Below are positions 52,379-62,163 of a stretch of DNA of 64,000 bases, piece after piece. Below the pieces are notes generated by a model, which saw only the letters and a list, made by a program, of their open reading frames with translations, made no database searches and was not told the DNA's origin. How positions within the stretch are numbered: the first letter of the stretch is position 1; each line of letters opens with the position of its first letter. Source of the DNA: Sinomicrobium soli (lineage in GTDB: Bacteria; Bacteroidota; Bacteroidia; Flavobacteriales; Flavobacteriaceae). The position numbers were made by a program, and so were the translations under genes. The stretch covers positions 1 to 64,000 of the forward strand of contig NZ_QLNV01000001.1 in assembly GCF_003285545.1 (NCBI RefSeq), read 5' to 3'.

Positions 52379-53744
52379 GGGGACTGTTTGTTTTACAAAC
52401 CCCAAAAATACATTTTTATTACGGTTCTTCCTCGAAATTATAAGGAAGGGTGCCCATCTGTCCGCTCCCGTTTTCCAAAAAACCGGCTGCAAAAAAAACG
52501 CAGGCCTCACCACGACCGGCTTCCGGGTACTTTTTCTGTCTTTTCTTTTAACCGCATGCAGCAGCCGTGCTTCCTCCGGGACCGGGGAAAAACCGCACAG
52601 CACGGACCAGGCAGTTGCGGAAGTGGCACACATAGAGACCGGGGCCGACCGGACCGCGGAATACCTCCCCCTGTTAAAAGGCAAACGGGTAGGCATCGTA
52701 GCCAATCCTTCCAGTGTCATTTTCAGGAACCGGGAAAAAACCGTGTACGTCCACCTGGTAGACAGCCTGCTGAAAACAGGGGTCAACATACAGAAAGTGT
52801 TTGCACCCGAACACGGTTTCCGCGGGACCGCAGAAGCCGGGGAAACCGTGAAAGACGGCAAAGACCCGAAAACGGGGCTCCCCGTGATCTCTCTTTACGG
52901 CAATAACAAAAAACCGGAGCCGGAACAACTGGAAGATATCGACATCCTCGTTTTTGACCTCCAGGATGTAGGAGTGCGTTTTTACACCTATATATCCACG
53001 CTTCACTATGTAATGGAAGCCTGTGCCGAACTCGGGAAGCCCGTACTCCTTCTCGACCGTCCGAACCCGAATGGCCACTTTACGGACGGGCCGGTCCTGG
53101 AACCGCAGTTTAAAAGTTTTATCGGGATGCACCCCATTCCCGTAGCACATGGGATGACCATAGGAGAATACGCCCGGATGATCAACGGTGAAAAGTGGCT
53201 GGCCCGGGGTGTACAATGCCCCCTGCAGGTCATCACCTGCGCCAATTATACGAAAGACATGCCTTACGAACTCCCCGTAAAACCTTCGCCCAACCTGCCG
53301 AATGCCCAATCCGTCAACCTGTATCCCAGCCTCTGCTTTTTCGAAGGTACCAATGTGAGTGAAGGACGGGGCACGGACAAGCAGTTCCAGGTCTACGGCT
53401 CTCCCTACCTTCCGGAAGCCGAATATCCCTATACCTTTACCCCCGAACCCAATTCCGGCTCCGGCAACCCCCAGCACCGCGGGAAGGTGTGCCACGGCGA
53501 AGACCTCTCCGGTACGGAAAGGCTGTATCGTATCGAACTTAAATGGCTTGTCCGCGCCTACCGGAACACGGCCGGAAAAGAGGATTTTTTCACTGATTTC
53601 TTCGTCAAACTGGCCGGCACAAAACAGCTCCGGCAACAGATCGAGGCAGGAATACCGGAAGACGAGATCCGGGCAAGCTGGCAGGAAGGCCTGAGAACAT
53701 TCAGGGAAGTCCGTAAAAAGTACCTGCTTTACAGAGAACAGTAA
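52359..53744 (+). CDS. NamZ-type (DUF1343) exo-N-acetylmuramidase lipoprotein
   Basis: The conserved part (from about 52670) matches DUF1343 (GKRVGIVANPSSV; FAPEHGFRG; LYGNNKKPEPEQLEDID; FDLQDVGVRFYTY; RPNPNG; EGTNVSEGRGTD). Members such as NamZ release MurNAc from peptidoglycan ends. A lipobox (FLLTAC) ends at the Cys codon 52556-52558, so the protein is a lipoprotein. The start is uncertain: ATG 52359 gives 461 residues with an oddly long stretch before the lipobox, and would overlap the opposite lolC-like gene. No ATG, GTG or TTG lies nearer to the signal. Confidence 0.8.
   Translation: MKNSKFKGTVCFTNPKNTFLLRFFLEIIRKGAHLSAPVFQKTGCKKNAGLTTTGFRVLFLSFLLTACSSRASSGTGEKPHSTDQAVAEVAHIETGADRTAEYLPLLKGKRVGIVANPSSVIFRNREKTVYVHLVDSLLKTGVNIQKVFAPEHGFRGTAEAGETVKDGKDPKTGLPVISLYGNNKKPEPEQLEDIDILVFDLQDVGVRFYTYISTLHYVMEACAELGKPVLLLDRPNPNGHFTDGPVLEPQFKSFIGMHPIPVAHGMTIGEYARMINGEKWLARGVQCPLQVITCANYTKDMPYELPVKPSPNLPNAQSVNLYPSLCFFEGTNVSEGRGTDKQFQVYGSPYLPEAEYPYTFTPEPNSGSGNPQHRGKVCHGEDLSGTERLYRIELKWLVRAYRNTAGKEDFFTDFFVKLAGTKQLRQQIEAGIPEDEIRASWQEGLRTFREVRKKYLLYREQ
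52403..52410 (-). promoter_or_regulatory. -7 box of the lolC-like gene
   Basis: TATTTTTG on the minus strand fits TAnnTTTG exactly and lies 25 bases before the TTG start at 52378. It falls inside the assumed 5' end of the DUF1343 gene on the other strand. No clear -33 TTG is seen. Confidence 0.4.
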
Positions 53745-53793
53745 ACTACCTCAATGCAAGCATACGAGGCATTAGAAGGAAAACAAAAACATC

Positions 53794-53833
53794 CCGAGGC
53801 AAGCCTCGGAGCATTTAAATCTCGATTATCGAG
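53794..53833 (+). terminator. Two small hairpins after the DUF1343 gene
   Basis: CCGAGGC-AA-GCCTCGG (53794-53809) and CTCGA-TTA-TCGAG (53821-53833) lie 50 to 90 bases beyond the DUF1343 stop. The second is followed by TAATTTTATTT. Either could end the transcript; neither is a strong terminator by eye. Confidence 0.4.
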
Positions 53834-53854
53834 TAATTTTATTTAGGAACAGGT

Positions 53855-53889
53855 TTTGACGATTTTTCGATAATGAATACTTAATTTTG
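53855..53889 (+). promoter_or_regulatory. Promoter of the toxin-antitoxin pair
   Basis: TTTG at 53855-53858 and TAATTTTG at 53882-53889, 23 bases apart, fit the Bacteroidetes promoter at the long end of its spacing. The start of transcription would be about 10 bases before ATG 53906. Confidence 0.5.
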
Positions 53890-53905
53890 TATAAATTAGG
53901 TCATT

Positions 53906-54106
53906 ATGGAGACATTCACAATACATACAAAGAACAAGGAGCAATCCAGGATCATCAAGGCTTTTCTAAAGGCCCTGAAAATACCTTTTCAATCTTCAGA
54001 AGAAAATCCGTATGACCCTGAATTTGTCGCCAAGATCAAAGAAAGCGAGGTACAGGCCAGAGAAGGAAAGGTCAAAGCCATTAAAACAGATGAACTGTGG
54101 AAGTAG
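53906..54106 (+). CDS. DUF2683-type antitoxin
   Basis: A 66-residue protein with a short N-terminal strand (METFTIHTKNKEQSRIIKAFLKAL), then NPYDPEFVAKIKESE and a C-terminal DELWK. This matches the DUF2683 family of Bacteroidetes, commonly found in front of YoeB/Txe toxins. It would bind and block the toxin and repress the operon. The toxin frame overlaps its end by 10 bases, as is usual for such pairs. Confidence 0.8.
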   Translation: METFTIHTKNKEQSRIIKAFLKALKIPFQSSEENPYDPEFVAKIKESEVQAREGKVKAIKTDELWK

Positions 54107-54365
54107 TTTATACTGAAAAAGCTTTAAAAGATCGTGCTTATTGGATAAAAAGAGCTGACCAGGCAATTCAGAAAAAGATCACCAACCTAATCAAATCCAT
54201 CGAAGATCATCCGTACGAAGGGATTGGCAAACCCGAAGCCTTAAAATATGAATTATCCGGTTTTTGGTCAAGGAGGATCAACAGAGAGCACCGGCTTATA
54301 TATTATATAAGGTTTTAAAAGAAAAAGATGTTATAGAAATTCACTCCATGAAGGGACATTACTGA
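54097..54365 (+). pseudogene. YoeB/Txe-family toxin, frameshifted by 5-bp duplication
   Basis: The frame starts at GTG 54097 (MEVVYTEKALKDRAYW) and matches YoeB through GFWSRRINREHRLIY, where it reaches TAT (54301-54303). Then TATAT is present twice in tandem (54299-54303 and 54304-54308), and the frame runs to TAA at 54316-54318, giving 73 residues. Without the extra 5 bases it would go on KVLKEKDVIEIHSMKGHY and stop at TGA 54363-54365, the normal YoeB end. YoeB is a ribosome-dependent mRNA endonuclease whose last His-Tyr are catalytic, so the present product should be inactive. Confidence 0.85.
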
Positions 54366-54394
54366 TTTATTTAACATTGGAGCCCGTTTAAACA

Positions 54395-54438
54395 ATACAA
54401 TTGCCCGGAAAGCCGTTCAGGCTCCCGGGCAATTGTAT
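54395..54438 (-). terminator. Terminator hairpin after asnB
   Basis: A 14-bp perfect stem (ATACAATTGCCCGG and its complement) extends inward to an AGCC/GGCT stem with a 5-base loop, spanning 54395-54438. On the minus strand it lies 20 bases beyond the asnB stop and is followed by TTGTTT. It also separates asnB from the converging toxin-antitoxin pair. Confidence 0.75.
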
Positions 54439-54458
54439 ATCGGGCCGGCGCTGTTCCT

Positions 54459-56120
54459 TTAGATGGCAGCCCTGGCTTTTTCTACGGCGATCGTTGTATC
54501 GGCCTTGACGTGTGCAGCGTTGGCACGACCGCTGGGGTCGGTGTTCTCCTGCCATTTCGGGATCCATCTCTTTACCGTTCTGGCGGCACTCTCCTGCGGG
54601 AAATGCTTGTGGAAAATCTCACGGTAGAAAAAGGCTTCCTTCGTCGCCGGGGTGTTTATCGGGTACTTTTCAGCCGCGGTGGCCATTTGTGCATCGGTAA
54701 CCTGTGAGGCACAGTGCGCTATCAGGGTATCGATCCAGTTGTATCCCACTCCGTCGGAGAACTGCTCTTTCTGTCTCCACAGCACCTCATCCGGAAGGAA
54801 AGGCTGTTCAGGGGTATCAAAGGCTTTTCTCAGAATATATTTCTCTATGCCGTCATAAGTCTTGGGCTGCTTGAACTCCGGCATGATCTCCATGGCGGTC
54901 TGCAGGAAGGATTTATCCAGGAAAGGCACCCTTGCTTCCAGTCCGTGGGCCATAGTACTCTTGTCCGCCCGGAGGCAGTCGGCCGTAGACAGTTTCTGTA
55001 CCCTGTCTATGGTCTCTTTCTGAAAATCCAGGGGAGAGGGTGCGTTCCTGAAGTAGAGGTAACCTCCGAATATCTCGTCGGCGCCTTCCCCGCTCAATAC
55101 CACTTTTATGCCCAGGTCGGTAATCGCCTTACTCATAAAATACATGGGAGTGGAGGCCCTGATGGAAGTTACATCGTAGGTTTCCAGGTGCCATACCAGT
55201 TTCTCCAGTATCTCTATCCCCTCTTCTATGGTAAAGTGTATTTCATGGTGTTCCGTACCGAGATATTCCGCAACCTTCCGGGCTGCAATAAGATCGGGCG
55301 CGTCGGCATCCAGCCCTATGGAGAAAGAGTGCAGCTTTTGTCCCGTTCCCTCCAGCAGCCTGCAGGCAATGGAAGAAGTAAGTGAAGAATCCAGCCCTCC
55401 CGACAGCAATACTCCCAGCGGCACATCGCTCATCAGGCGTTTCCGGGTAGCCTCTATCAGGCTTTCCCGCAGTTTATCCAGGTCCAGGTCTTCCGTAGCC
55501 GTTGCACTGTCGAACCACTCCGGGGTAAAATAGCGTACAAACCCGGTTTGGGGAGTATAGAAATGCCCGGGAGGAAAAGCAGCGAATTCCACACACTGAT
55601 CGGCTATGGTCTTCATTTCGGAAGAAAAATACATACGCCCTTCGGCATCCGTCCCGTAGTAAAGCGGTTTCACCCCGATCGGGTCGCGCCCGGCAATAAA
55701 ATCGTCCCCGTCTACCACTACAAAGGCAAAAACCCCGTCGAGTCTGTTGCAGAAGTCATAACCGAACTCCTCGTAGAGATGTACGATAACTTCCGAATCT
55801 GAGGTAGTGCGGAAGGTGTGATCTTTCAGCACGGTCTCCCTCAGTTCCCCGTGGTTGTATATTTCGCCGTTGTGCACCATCCAGGCCGTATCGGTACCCT
55901 GTATCGGTTGCTTCCCGGTATTCAGGTCTATAATGGATAATCTTTCGTGGCTTAACACGTGGCCATTTCCCGTGAGGTGCAGGTCACTTTCGTCCGGCCC
56001 CCTGTGTGCCATTCTCTTCGACATTTCCCCGATAAGCCCGGTATCGGCTACAGGCTTCCTGGCTTGCAGGGCCCCTTCGGGAGTATAGGTTGCGCTTATA
56101 ACTGCTAATATTCCACACAT
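54459..56120 (-). CDS. asnB: Asparagine synthase (glutamine-hydrolysing) AsnB
   Basis: AsnB makes asparagine from aspartate, glutamine and ATP. The 553-residue protein starts MCGILAV, so Cys2 becomes the N-terminal nucleophile of the glutaminase domain; RLSIIDL and NGEIYNH are conserved there. The synthetase domain has the ATP loop LSGGLDSS and LSGEGADEIFGGY. Length equals that of E. coli AsnB. It has its own terminator; upstream a near-consensus TAATATTTG lies close to the ATG. Confidence 0.97.
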   Translation of the reverse strand: MCGILAVISATYTPEGALQARKPVADTGLIGEMSKRMAHRGPDESDLHLTGNGHVLSHERLSIIDLNTGKQPIQGTDTAWMVHNGEIYNHGELRETVLKDHTFRTTSDSEVIVHLYEEFGYDFCNRLDGVFAFVVVDGDDFIAGRDPIGVKPLYYGTDAEGRMYFSSEMKTIADQCVEFAAFPPGHFYTPQTGFVRYFTPEWFDSATATEDLDLDKLRESLIEATRKRLMSDVPLGVLLSGGLDSSLTSSIACRLLEGTGQKLHSFSIGLDADAPDLIAARKVAEYLGTEHHEIHFTIEEGIEILEKLVWHLETYDVTSIRASTPMYFMSKAITDLGIKVVLSGEGADEIFGGYLYFRNAPSPLDFQKETIDRVQKLSTADCLRADKSTMAHGLEARVPFLDKSFLQTAMEIMPEFKQPKTYDGIEKYILRKAFDTPEQPFLPDEVLWRQKEQFSDGVGYNWIDTLIAHCASQVTDAQMATAAEKYPINTPATKEAFFYREIFHKHFPQESAARTVKRWIPKWQENTDPSGRANAAHVKADTTIAVEKARAAI

Positions 56121-56304
56121 AACTCAAAATGGTTTTAGTTTCTAATGACCCTGCAAATATTAGCCTTAACTTTCACTTTAAAAACCAAAACAATAAAAAT
56201 AGTTACAAAAACACACAATGAAATCCTATTTTTATTTCCGAATGAAATACACGAAGACATAAATACTGTTTTTTCGAACAAACTGTAAGAAGGTGTTCCC
56301 GTAT

Positions 56305-57249
56305 CTAAAACTCCATATGTGGCCATTCCGATCTCAACCGGCGGATGCGGTCTTCCAGCCTGCACCTGAAATCCCGGTGTTCCGGGGAGTCCGGCGCAAA
56401 AGGTTTATGGGAGAGCCCTTTCCGGATGGCATCCACTTCCTTCATGTCCTGATGTGCTGCAGGGGATATCCAGGCCCCGGAAAACTTTTCCCAGATATAT
56501 TGTATGGCCGTATCTGACGGATGTATCATGTCGTCGGTATAAAACCGGTAATCGCGGAGCTCGTCCATCACGATCTCATAAGAAGGAAAGTAAAAACAGG
56601 ACAGGGGGTCCGTCACCTGGTGTACTGCTGTTACGAGATGGGCCTTACTTCGCTGGTTTTCGACAAAGCCGTCTCTTAAATGGCGTACCGGGGATATGGT
56701 AAAAATAATCTGCACTTCCGGGTTTATTTTCCTCAGGGCACTGATCATTCCGGAAATATTACCGGTTACCGATTCTGCGGAAGCCAGCTCTTTTTCAAAA
56801 TGCTTTTGTGGTATTTTATGGCAGTTGGCCACCGGTTCTCCCGTTTCCTTTAAGCGATATCCCCAGGCCGTCCCCAGGGTGATGAGCACATGCGTGGCTG
56901 TTTTGAGGAAGGTTGCTGTTTCTTCAAGCGCGGTATTGATGTTTGACAACGCCTGTTCGCGTGAGGTGCTGCTCAGGCTTGAATGTGCATCAAAACAGTG
57001 CCAGCGCCCCTGGTGCCCGAAAAGTGCTTCCCGGGTATACTTATCTCCCGAAACAACCTTTTCCAGAAAGCGGGCTATTGCAGCAGGGTGGTATAAGATA
57101 CCAAAGGGGTTTCTCAGGCAGCGGAACTGAAAATACTCCAGTTTGCCGGCCATATGCTCCGAAAAACACGAACCCAGCAATAACAGTTTCGAATGATGAT
57201 CAATACTATGATCGCCAGGTATAGCCGGTATTTCAGTTCGCAGTTTCAA
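56305..57249 (-). CDS. GSCFA domain-containing protein
   Basis: A 314-residue protein with the name-giving GSCFSEHM motif (near residues 31-38), followed by NPFGILYHP, LGTAWGY and a late MIHPSDTAIQYIWEKF. The layout resembles SGNH-type hydrolases, in which Ser of the first motif and Asp-x-x-His near the end are catalytic. The substrate is not known. It lies after alaS on the same strand with a 55-base gap, and may be co-transcribed with it. Confidence 0.9.
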   Translation of the reverse strand: MKLRTEIPAIPGDHSIDHHSKLLLLGSCFSEHMAGKLEYFQFRCLRNPFGILYHPAAIARFLEKVVSGDKYTREALFGHQGRWHCFDAHSSLSSTSREQALSNINTALEETATFLKTATHVLITLGTAWGYRLKETGEPVANCHKIPQKHFEKELASAESVTGNISGMISALRKINPEVQIIFTISPVRHLRDGFVENQRSKAHLVTAVHQVTDPLSCFYFPSYEIVMDELRDYRFYTDDMIHPSDTAIQYIWEKFSGAWISPAAHQDMKEVDAIRKGLSHKPFAPDSPEHRDFRCRLEDRIRRLRSEWPHMEF

Positions 57250-57304
57250 ATTTTCCCGGTATTTGTATGTTTCCGGCCTGTGCCTGTCACAGGTTCCGGG
57301 TCAT

Positions 57305-59923
57305 TTATTTTGAGGCAATAAATGTCCTGGCATGCTCCAGGGCCTCCGGAATCCCTTCCGGCCGCTTCCCCCCCGCCGTGGCAAAGAAGGGCTGTCCGCC
57401 ACCGCCGCCGTTGATATATTTCCCGAGTTCCCGCACCACCTTCCCGGCATTGAGATCCCGTTCGGAGGCCAGTTCCTTTGAAATATAGCAGGTGAGCACG
57501 GCCTTGCCCTGCTGCTCTGTGGCCAGCAGTACAAAAAGGTTTTCATGCTCCCTTCCCAGTTCGAATACCAGGTCTTTTACCGCCGGGGTATCGAGATCTA
57601 CCGTAGTCGCGAGAAAACGCACATTCCCGATATGTTCAAAACTGCCGGCAAGCTCCTTCTTAAGATTCCCGGCCTTGTCTTTCATCAAGGCTTCAAGCTG
57701 TTTTTTCAGGGCACTGTTCTCTTCCTGAAGTGCCGTGATCGCCTTTACGGGATCGCTGGTATTCCTGAGCGCTGCCTTCACTTCCCCGAATATTTCCGCC
57801 TGGGAAGTAAAATATTCCTTGGCCGCATCCAGGGTAATGGCTTCAATACGCCGTATTCCGGCAGCAACAGCGCCTTCCCCGGTAATGATAAAGTGCCATA
57901 TATCCCCGGTATTCTTTACATGGGTCCCTCCGCAGAGTTCCATACTCTCCCCGAAACGCACGGTCCTGACCGTATCGCCGTATTTTTCCCCGAACAAAGC
58001 CATAGCCCCTGCCTCCAATGCTTGCTGGTAAGGGGTATTGCGGTGCTCTTCCAGCGGTAACTGTTCCCGGATACGGGCATTTACAAAATCTTCCACCTGT
58101 TGCAGTTCTTCCTGTGTCATCCTGCTGAAATGGGAGAAATCGAAACGCAGGTGGTTGTTGTGTACCGAAGACCCTTTCTGCTCTACATGCTCCCCGAGCA
58201 CCACCCGGAGTGCCTGGTGCAGAAGGTGTGTCGCCGAATGATTGGCAGACGTTCGCCTGCGCTGGTTGGCATCCACCACCGCCGTAAAGCTTCCTTCCGT
58301 ATTACGGGGAAGGTTTTTGGTAAGATGTATGATAAGATTGTTCTCTTTTCTGGTATCGGTAATATATACCACATCGCCGTTAGCGGCCTTGATATATCCC
58401 TTGTCCCCCACCTGGCCTCCTCCTTCGGGATAGAAGGGGGTTAGGTTGAATACTACCTGATACATCTCACCGTCCTTTTTACTGTTCACCTTGCGGTAAC
58501 GTGTAATTCTCACCCGGGTTTCAAGGGTATCATATCCCACAAATTCCTCTTCGTCATCTTCAGACAGCACTACCCAGTCTCCCGTACTCACCGCCGTAGC
58601 GGCCCTGGAGCGGTCTTTCTGCTTCTGGAGTTCTTTGCGGAAGCCCTCTTCGTCCAGTGCATATCCCCGTTCTCCGAGGATCAGGGCCGTGAGATCTATG
58701 GGAAACCCATAGGTATCGTAGAGTTCGAAAGCCTTGCTTCCGGATATGGTATGGTCTTTCGCATTGGAAATAATACTGTCCAGCAGTACCAGCCCCTGTT
58801 CCAGGGTTTTCAGGAACGATTGTTCTTCTTCCCTGATCACATTGACCACGAGATTTTTCTGTGCCTTTATTTCCGGGAAAGCGTGGTGCATCTGGCTGCT
58901 CAGCGTATCTACAAGCTTGTAGATAAACGGCTCGTCCTGCCCGAGGAAAGTGAAACCGTAGCGGATGGCCCTCCTGAGGATACGCCGTATCACATAGCCC
59001 GCCCCGGTATTGGAAGGCAATTGTCCGTCGGCAATGGCAAAAGCCACCGCCCTGAGGTGGTCGGCAACCACCCTGATCGCAATATCCGTCTTCTCATCCT
59101 TCCCGTATTTGCTGGTAGTGACCGCCTCGATCTCCCGGATGATCGGGGTGAATACATCCGTATCATAATTGCTCTTCACGCCCTGCAACACCATACACAG
59201 GCGTTCGAAGCCCATACCCGTATCCACATGCCTGGCCGGCAATTTTTCGAGAGAACCGTCAGCCTTGCGGTTAAACTCCATAAAGACCAGGTTCCATATC
59301 TCCACTACCTGCGGATGGTCCTTGTTCACCAGTGCGCTCCCGGGCACCTTTTTCCGCTCTTCATCAGTGCGTATATCTATATGAATTTCCGAACAGGGCC
59401 CACAGGGCCCCTGCTCTCCCATTTCCCAGAAGTTGTCGTTCTTATTGCCGGGAAGCACCCTGTCTGCCGGAACTATGGCCTCCCAGAGCGTTTTCGCTTC
59501 CCCGTCTTCGGGAAGGTTATCGTCTGCAGCTCCTTCAAAATAGGTGACATACAGCCTTTCACGGTCAATACCGAATACTTCCGTAAGCAGTTCCCAGGCC
59601 CATCCGATAGCCTCTTTCTTGAAATAGTCGCCAAAACTCCAGTTCCCGAGCATTTCGAACATGGTATGGTGATAGGTGTCTTTCCCCACTTCTTCCAGGT
59701 CGTTGTGCTTCCCGCTTACTCTCAGGCACTTCTGCGTATCGGTAACCCTTGCGGATACCGGCTTCCGGTTTCCGAGGAAATACTCCTTGAACTGGTTCAT
59801 TCCCGCATTGGTGAACATCAGTGTCGGGTCGTCCTTGACCACCATGGGAGCCGATGGCACTACAGTGTGTTTGCGCGCTTCGAAAAACCTGAAAAAACGT
59901 TCTCTTACTTCTTGTGACTTCAT
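57305..59923 (-). CDS. alaS: Alanine--tRNA ligase AlaS
   Basis: AlaS charges tRNA-Ala. The 872-residue protein has the class II catalytic domain ([37 protein letters not shown]), the editing domain with zinc-site motifs HSATHLLH and [10 protein letters not shown], and the C-terminal oligomerisation domain with the glycine-rich [14 protein letters not shown]. An ATG one codon upstream (59926) is also possible. It is divergent from the M23 peptidase gene. Confidence 0.97.
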   Translation of the reverse strand: MKSQEVRERFFRFFEARKHTVVPSAPMVVKDDPTLMFTNAGMNQFKEYFLGNRKPVSARVTDTQKCLRVSGKHNDLEEVGKDTYHHTMFEMLGNWSFGDYFKKEAIGWAWELLTEVFGIDRERLYVTYFEGAADDNLPEDGEAKTLWEAIVPADRVLPGNKNDNFWEMGEQGPCGPCSEIHIDIRTDEERKKVPGSALVNKDHPQVVEIWNLVFMEFNRKADGSLEKLPARHVDTGMGFERLCMVLQGVKSNYDTDVFTPIIREIEAVTTSKYGKDEKTDIAIRVVADHLRAVAFAIADGQLPSNTGAGYVIRRILRRAIRYGFTFLGQDEPFIYKLVDTLSSQMHHAFPEIKAQKNLVVNVIREEEQSFLKTLEQGLVLLDSIISNAKDHTISGSKAFELYDTYGFPIDLTALILGERGYALDEEGFRKELQKQKDRSRAATAVSTGDWVVLSEDDEEEFVGYDTLETRVRITRYRKVNSKKDGEMYQVVFNLTPFYPEGGGQVGDKGYIKAANGDVVYITDTRKENNLIIHLTKNLPRNTEGSFTAVVDANQRRRTSANHSATHLLHQALRVVLGEHVEQKGSSVHNNHLRFDFSHFSRMTQEELQQVEDFVNARIREQLPLEEHRNTPYQQALEAGAMALFGEKYGDTVRTVRFGESMELCGGTHVKNTGDIWHFIITGEGAVAAGIRRIEAITLDAAKEYFTSQAEIFGEVKAALRNTSDPVKAITALQEENSALKKQLEALMKDKAGNLKKELAGSFEHIGNVRFLATTVDLDTPAVKDLVFELGREHENLFVLLATEQQGKAVLTCYISKELASERDLNAGKVVRELGKYINGGGGGQPFFATAGGKRPEGIPEALEHARTFIASK

Positions 59924-59996
59924 CAATATGTGTTTGGCGTTTTGCTTTTTTCAAATGACAAGGGCCCGGACTGTAAATCTTAAGCTTTTCTAAAAA

Positions 59997-60028
59997 TTGC
60001 AGTAACTGGAAAACAATTTTTATATTTG
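59997..60028 (+). promoter_or_regulatory. Promoter of the M23 peptidase gene
   Basis: TTG at 59997-59999 and TATATTTG at 60021-60028, 21 bases apart, form a full Bacteroidetes-type promoter. The leader to ATG 60110 would be about 75 bases. Confidence 0.65.
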
Positions 60029-60109
60029 TCCGTTAGCTCGGTTTAAACAAACGGCTTTCCCCTGTATTCCATTGTCGTTTACCGGGCAAAAATAGAATAT
60101 TTTAATTTT

Positions 60110-61087
60110 ATGTCGAAGGTAAAATATTATTACGACCAGGAGACACTTTCGTATCGGAAAATTGAGGTAAGGAGAGGAAAAAAGATACGTAACTTTCTGG
60201 TTTTTCTTCTGGCCTCGTTCCTGTTCGGGCTTCTGGGGCTTTTTACCTTGCTCAACACCGGGCTGGTCAATACCCCGAAGGAATTATCCACCACACGGGA
60301 ACTCAAACAATACGAGCTTCAGTTCGAGTTGCTGAACAGAAAGATGGAACAGATGGAAAAAGTCCTCGCCGATATAGAGGACAGGGACAACAACATATAC
60401 CGCCTCTATTTTGAAGCCAGTCCTATTCCGGATGAACAGCGCCGCGCGGGATTCGGGGGGGTTAACCGCTACCGGAGCCTGGAAGGGTTTGAGAATTCCA
60501 GGATCGTTGTCAATACCACCAGGAGGCTGGAAATTCTTCAGAAACAGCTTGTCGTACAATCCAGGTCGCTGGATGAGATCTCAAAACTGGCGGAGGACAA
60601 GGAGAAACTGCTCGCTACCATTCCGGCCATACAACCGGTAAACAACAAAGACCTGAAACGGATGGCGTCGGGATTCGGGTGGCGGACAGACCCGTTTACC
60701 AAAGCGCGTAAAATGCACTGGGGGATGGATTTTTCCGCACCGAAGGGCACCCCGGTCTACGCTACCGGCGACGGGGTGGTAACCCGGTCAGACAACCGTG
60801 CGGCAGGGTACGGCAACCACATCAGGGTAGAGCACGGATTCGGTTATGAAAGCCTCTATGCACACCTGAGCAAATACAACGTAAGAAAAGGACAGAAAGT
60901 GAAGCGCGGAGACCTTATAGGGTATGTGGGCAGTACGGGGCGTTCACAGGCTCCACACCTCCATTACGAGGTCTTTAAGGACGGACAACGGATCAACCCG
61001 ATGAACTTTTACTACGGCAGTTTAACGCCTGCGGAATACGAAGAACTGATCCATGTAGCCTCACAGGAAAACCAGTCTCTCGATTAG
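60110..61087 (+). CDS. M23 family metallopeptidase (membrane-anchored)
   Basis: A 325-residue protein with one N-terminal membrane helix (about 30-50), a coiled coil (about 60-95, LKQYELQFELLNRKMEQMEKVL) and a C-terminal LytM domain. The zinc residues can be seen in MHWGMDFSAP (His and Asp) and HLHYEVF (His). Peptidases of this type cut the peptide cross-bridges of the cell wall during growth or division, or act as activators when residues are lost; here all appear present. It diverges from alaS and precedes a MerR gene. Confidence 0.93.
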   Translation: MSKVKYYYDQETLSYRKIEVRRGKKIRNFLVFLLASFLFGLLGLFTLLNTGLVNTPKELSTTRELKQYELQFELLNRKMEQMEKVLADIEDRDNNIYRLYFEASPIPDEQRRAGFGGVNRYRSLEGFENSRIVVNTTRRLEILQKQLVVQSRSLDEISKLAEDKEKLLATIPAIQPVNNKDLKRMASGFGWRTDPFTKARKMHWGMDFSAPKGTPVYATGDGVVTRSDNRAAGYGNHIRVEHGFGYESLYAHLSKYNVRKGQKVKRGDLIGYVGSTGRSQAPHLHYEVFKDGQRINPMNFYYGSLTPAEYEELIHVASQENQSLD

Positions 61088-61153
61088 CGGCACGAAGGCC
61101 GGACACAAGACCAAAAGGATTGAGCATTACGATAACGCAATACGTTCCACATC

Positions 61154-61483
61154 ATGCACATAGAACTTCCTGAAAAACGCTATTACAATATAGGCGAAGT
61201 AGCCAGAGCCTTTAATGTAAACACTTCCCTGATCCGCTTCTGGGAAAAGGAATTCGACGTACTGCGTCCCAAGAAGAATGCCAAGGGAAACCGAAGGTTC
61301 ACTCCGGAAGACATCAAAAACCTGCAACTCATCTACCACCTGGTCAAGGAAAGAGGCTTTACCCTGGAAGGTGCCAAGACCCACCTGAAAGAAGAAAAAC
61401 ACAAAACCCTTTCCAATTTTGAGATTATTCGTAAATTGGAAAACATAAAAGCATCCCTTTTAAAGATCAAGGATGCATTATAA
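61154..61483 (+). CDS. MerR family transcriptional regulator
   Basis: A 109-residue protein with a MerR-type winged helix-turn-helix at its start (YYNIGEVARAFNVNTSLIRFWEKEFDVLRP; NRRFTPEDIKNLQLIYHLVKERG) and a short coiled tail. There are no cysteines for metal binding, so it is a minimal member, possibly without an effector domain. It is 66 bases after the M23 gene and 39 before lemA. Confidence 0.93.
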   Translation: MHIELPEKRYYNIGEVARAFNVNTSLIRFWEKEFDVLRPKKNAKGNRRFTPEDIKNLQLIYHLVKERGFTLEGAKTHLKEEKHKTLSNFEIIRKLENIKASLLKIKDAL

Positions 61484-61522
61484 TTTTATAAGTAAAAATC
61501 ACAAAAATCAAATTCACTCACT

Positions 61523-62128
61523 ATGAAAAAATGGTTAATCCCGGTTATCATCCTGGTTGTTATTGGTGTAGGCATTTACAGCTGGGCAGTAGGTTTCAAC
61601 AACACTGCCGTCACCTACCAGGAAGATGCAAAAACCACCTGGTCTAACGTGGAAAGTGCATACCAGCGAAGAAATGACCTGATAGGAAACCTGGTCAAAA
61701 CCGTACAGGGTGCAGCCGATTTTGAACGAAATACCCTGAGGGAAGTGGTGGAAGCCCGGGCCAAGGCAACCTCCACCACCATCAGCGCCGACAACCTGAG
61801 CCCGGAAAAAATGGCGGAATTCCAGCAGGCGCAGACCGGACTTTCTTCTGCATTGTCCAGACTGCTGGTATCGGTAGAGCGGTATCCCGAACTCAGGGCC
61901 AACCAGAACTTCCTGGAACTACAGGCACAGCTGGAAGGCACGGAAAACCGGATCAACGTGGCACGGGACCGTTTCAATGCCGGGGTTAACACGTACAACA
62001 AGCATATCAAAACCTTTCCCAATAAGATCCTGGCCGGCATGTTCGGTTTTGAGGAAATGGCCCGGTACCAGGCTGATGCAGGATCGGAAAATGCCCCGGA
62101 TGTGGAATTTGATTTCGGAGCGTCTTAA
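61523..62128 (+). CDS. LemA family protein
   Basis: A 201-residue protein with one N-terminal membrane helix (about 4-24) and the helical LemA domain (NVESAYQRRNDLIGNLVKTVQG; ERYPELRANQNFLELQAQLEGTENRI; FNAGVNTYNKHIKTFP). The function of LemA proteins is unknown. It heads a set with two TPM-domain genes, a common arrangement in Bacteroidetes, which suggests a joint envelope role. Confidence 0.95.
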   Translation: MKKWLIPVIILVVIGVGIYSWAVGFNNTAVTYQEDAKTTWSNVESAYQRRNDLIGNLVKTVQGAADFERNTLREVVEARAKATSTTISADNLSPEKMAEFQQAQTGLSSALSRLLVSVERYPELRANQNFLELQAQLEGTENRINVARDRFNAGVNTYNKHIKTFPNKILAGMFGFEEMARYQADAGSENAPDVEFDFGAS

Positions 62129-62163
62129 TGCTCACGCAGTGAGTAAAACACAGCACTATTACC

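Noticed and set aside
52379-52861. Longer N-terminus of the LolC/E-like permease
   Set aside because: It reads antisense through the DUF1343 gene and lies upstream of the -7 box at 52403; family members begin at NLEFFIAKRI.
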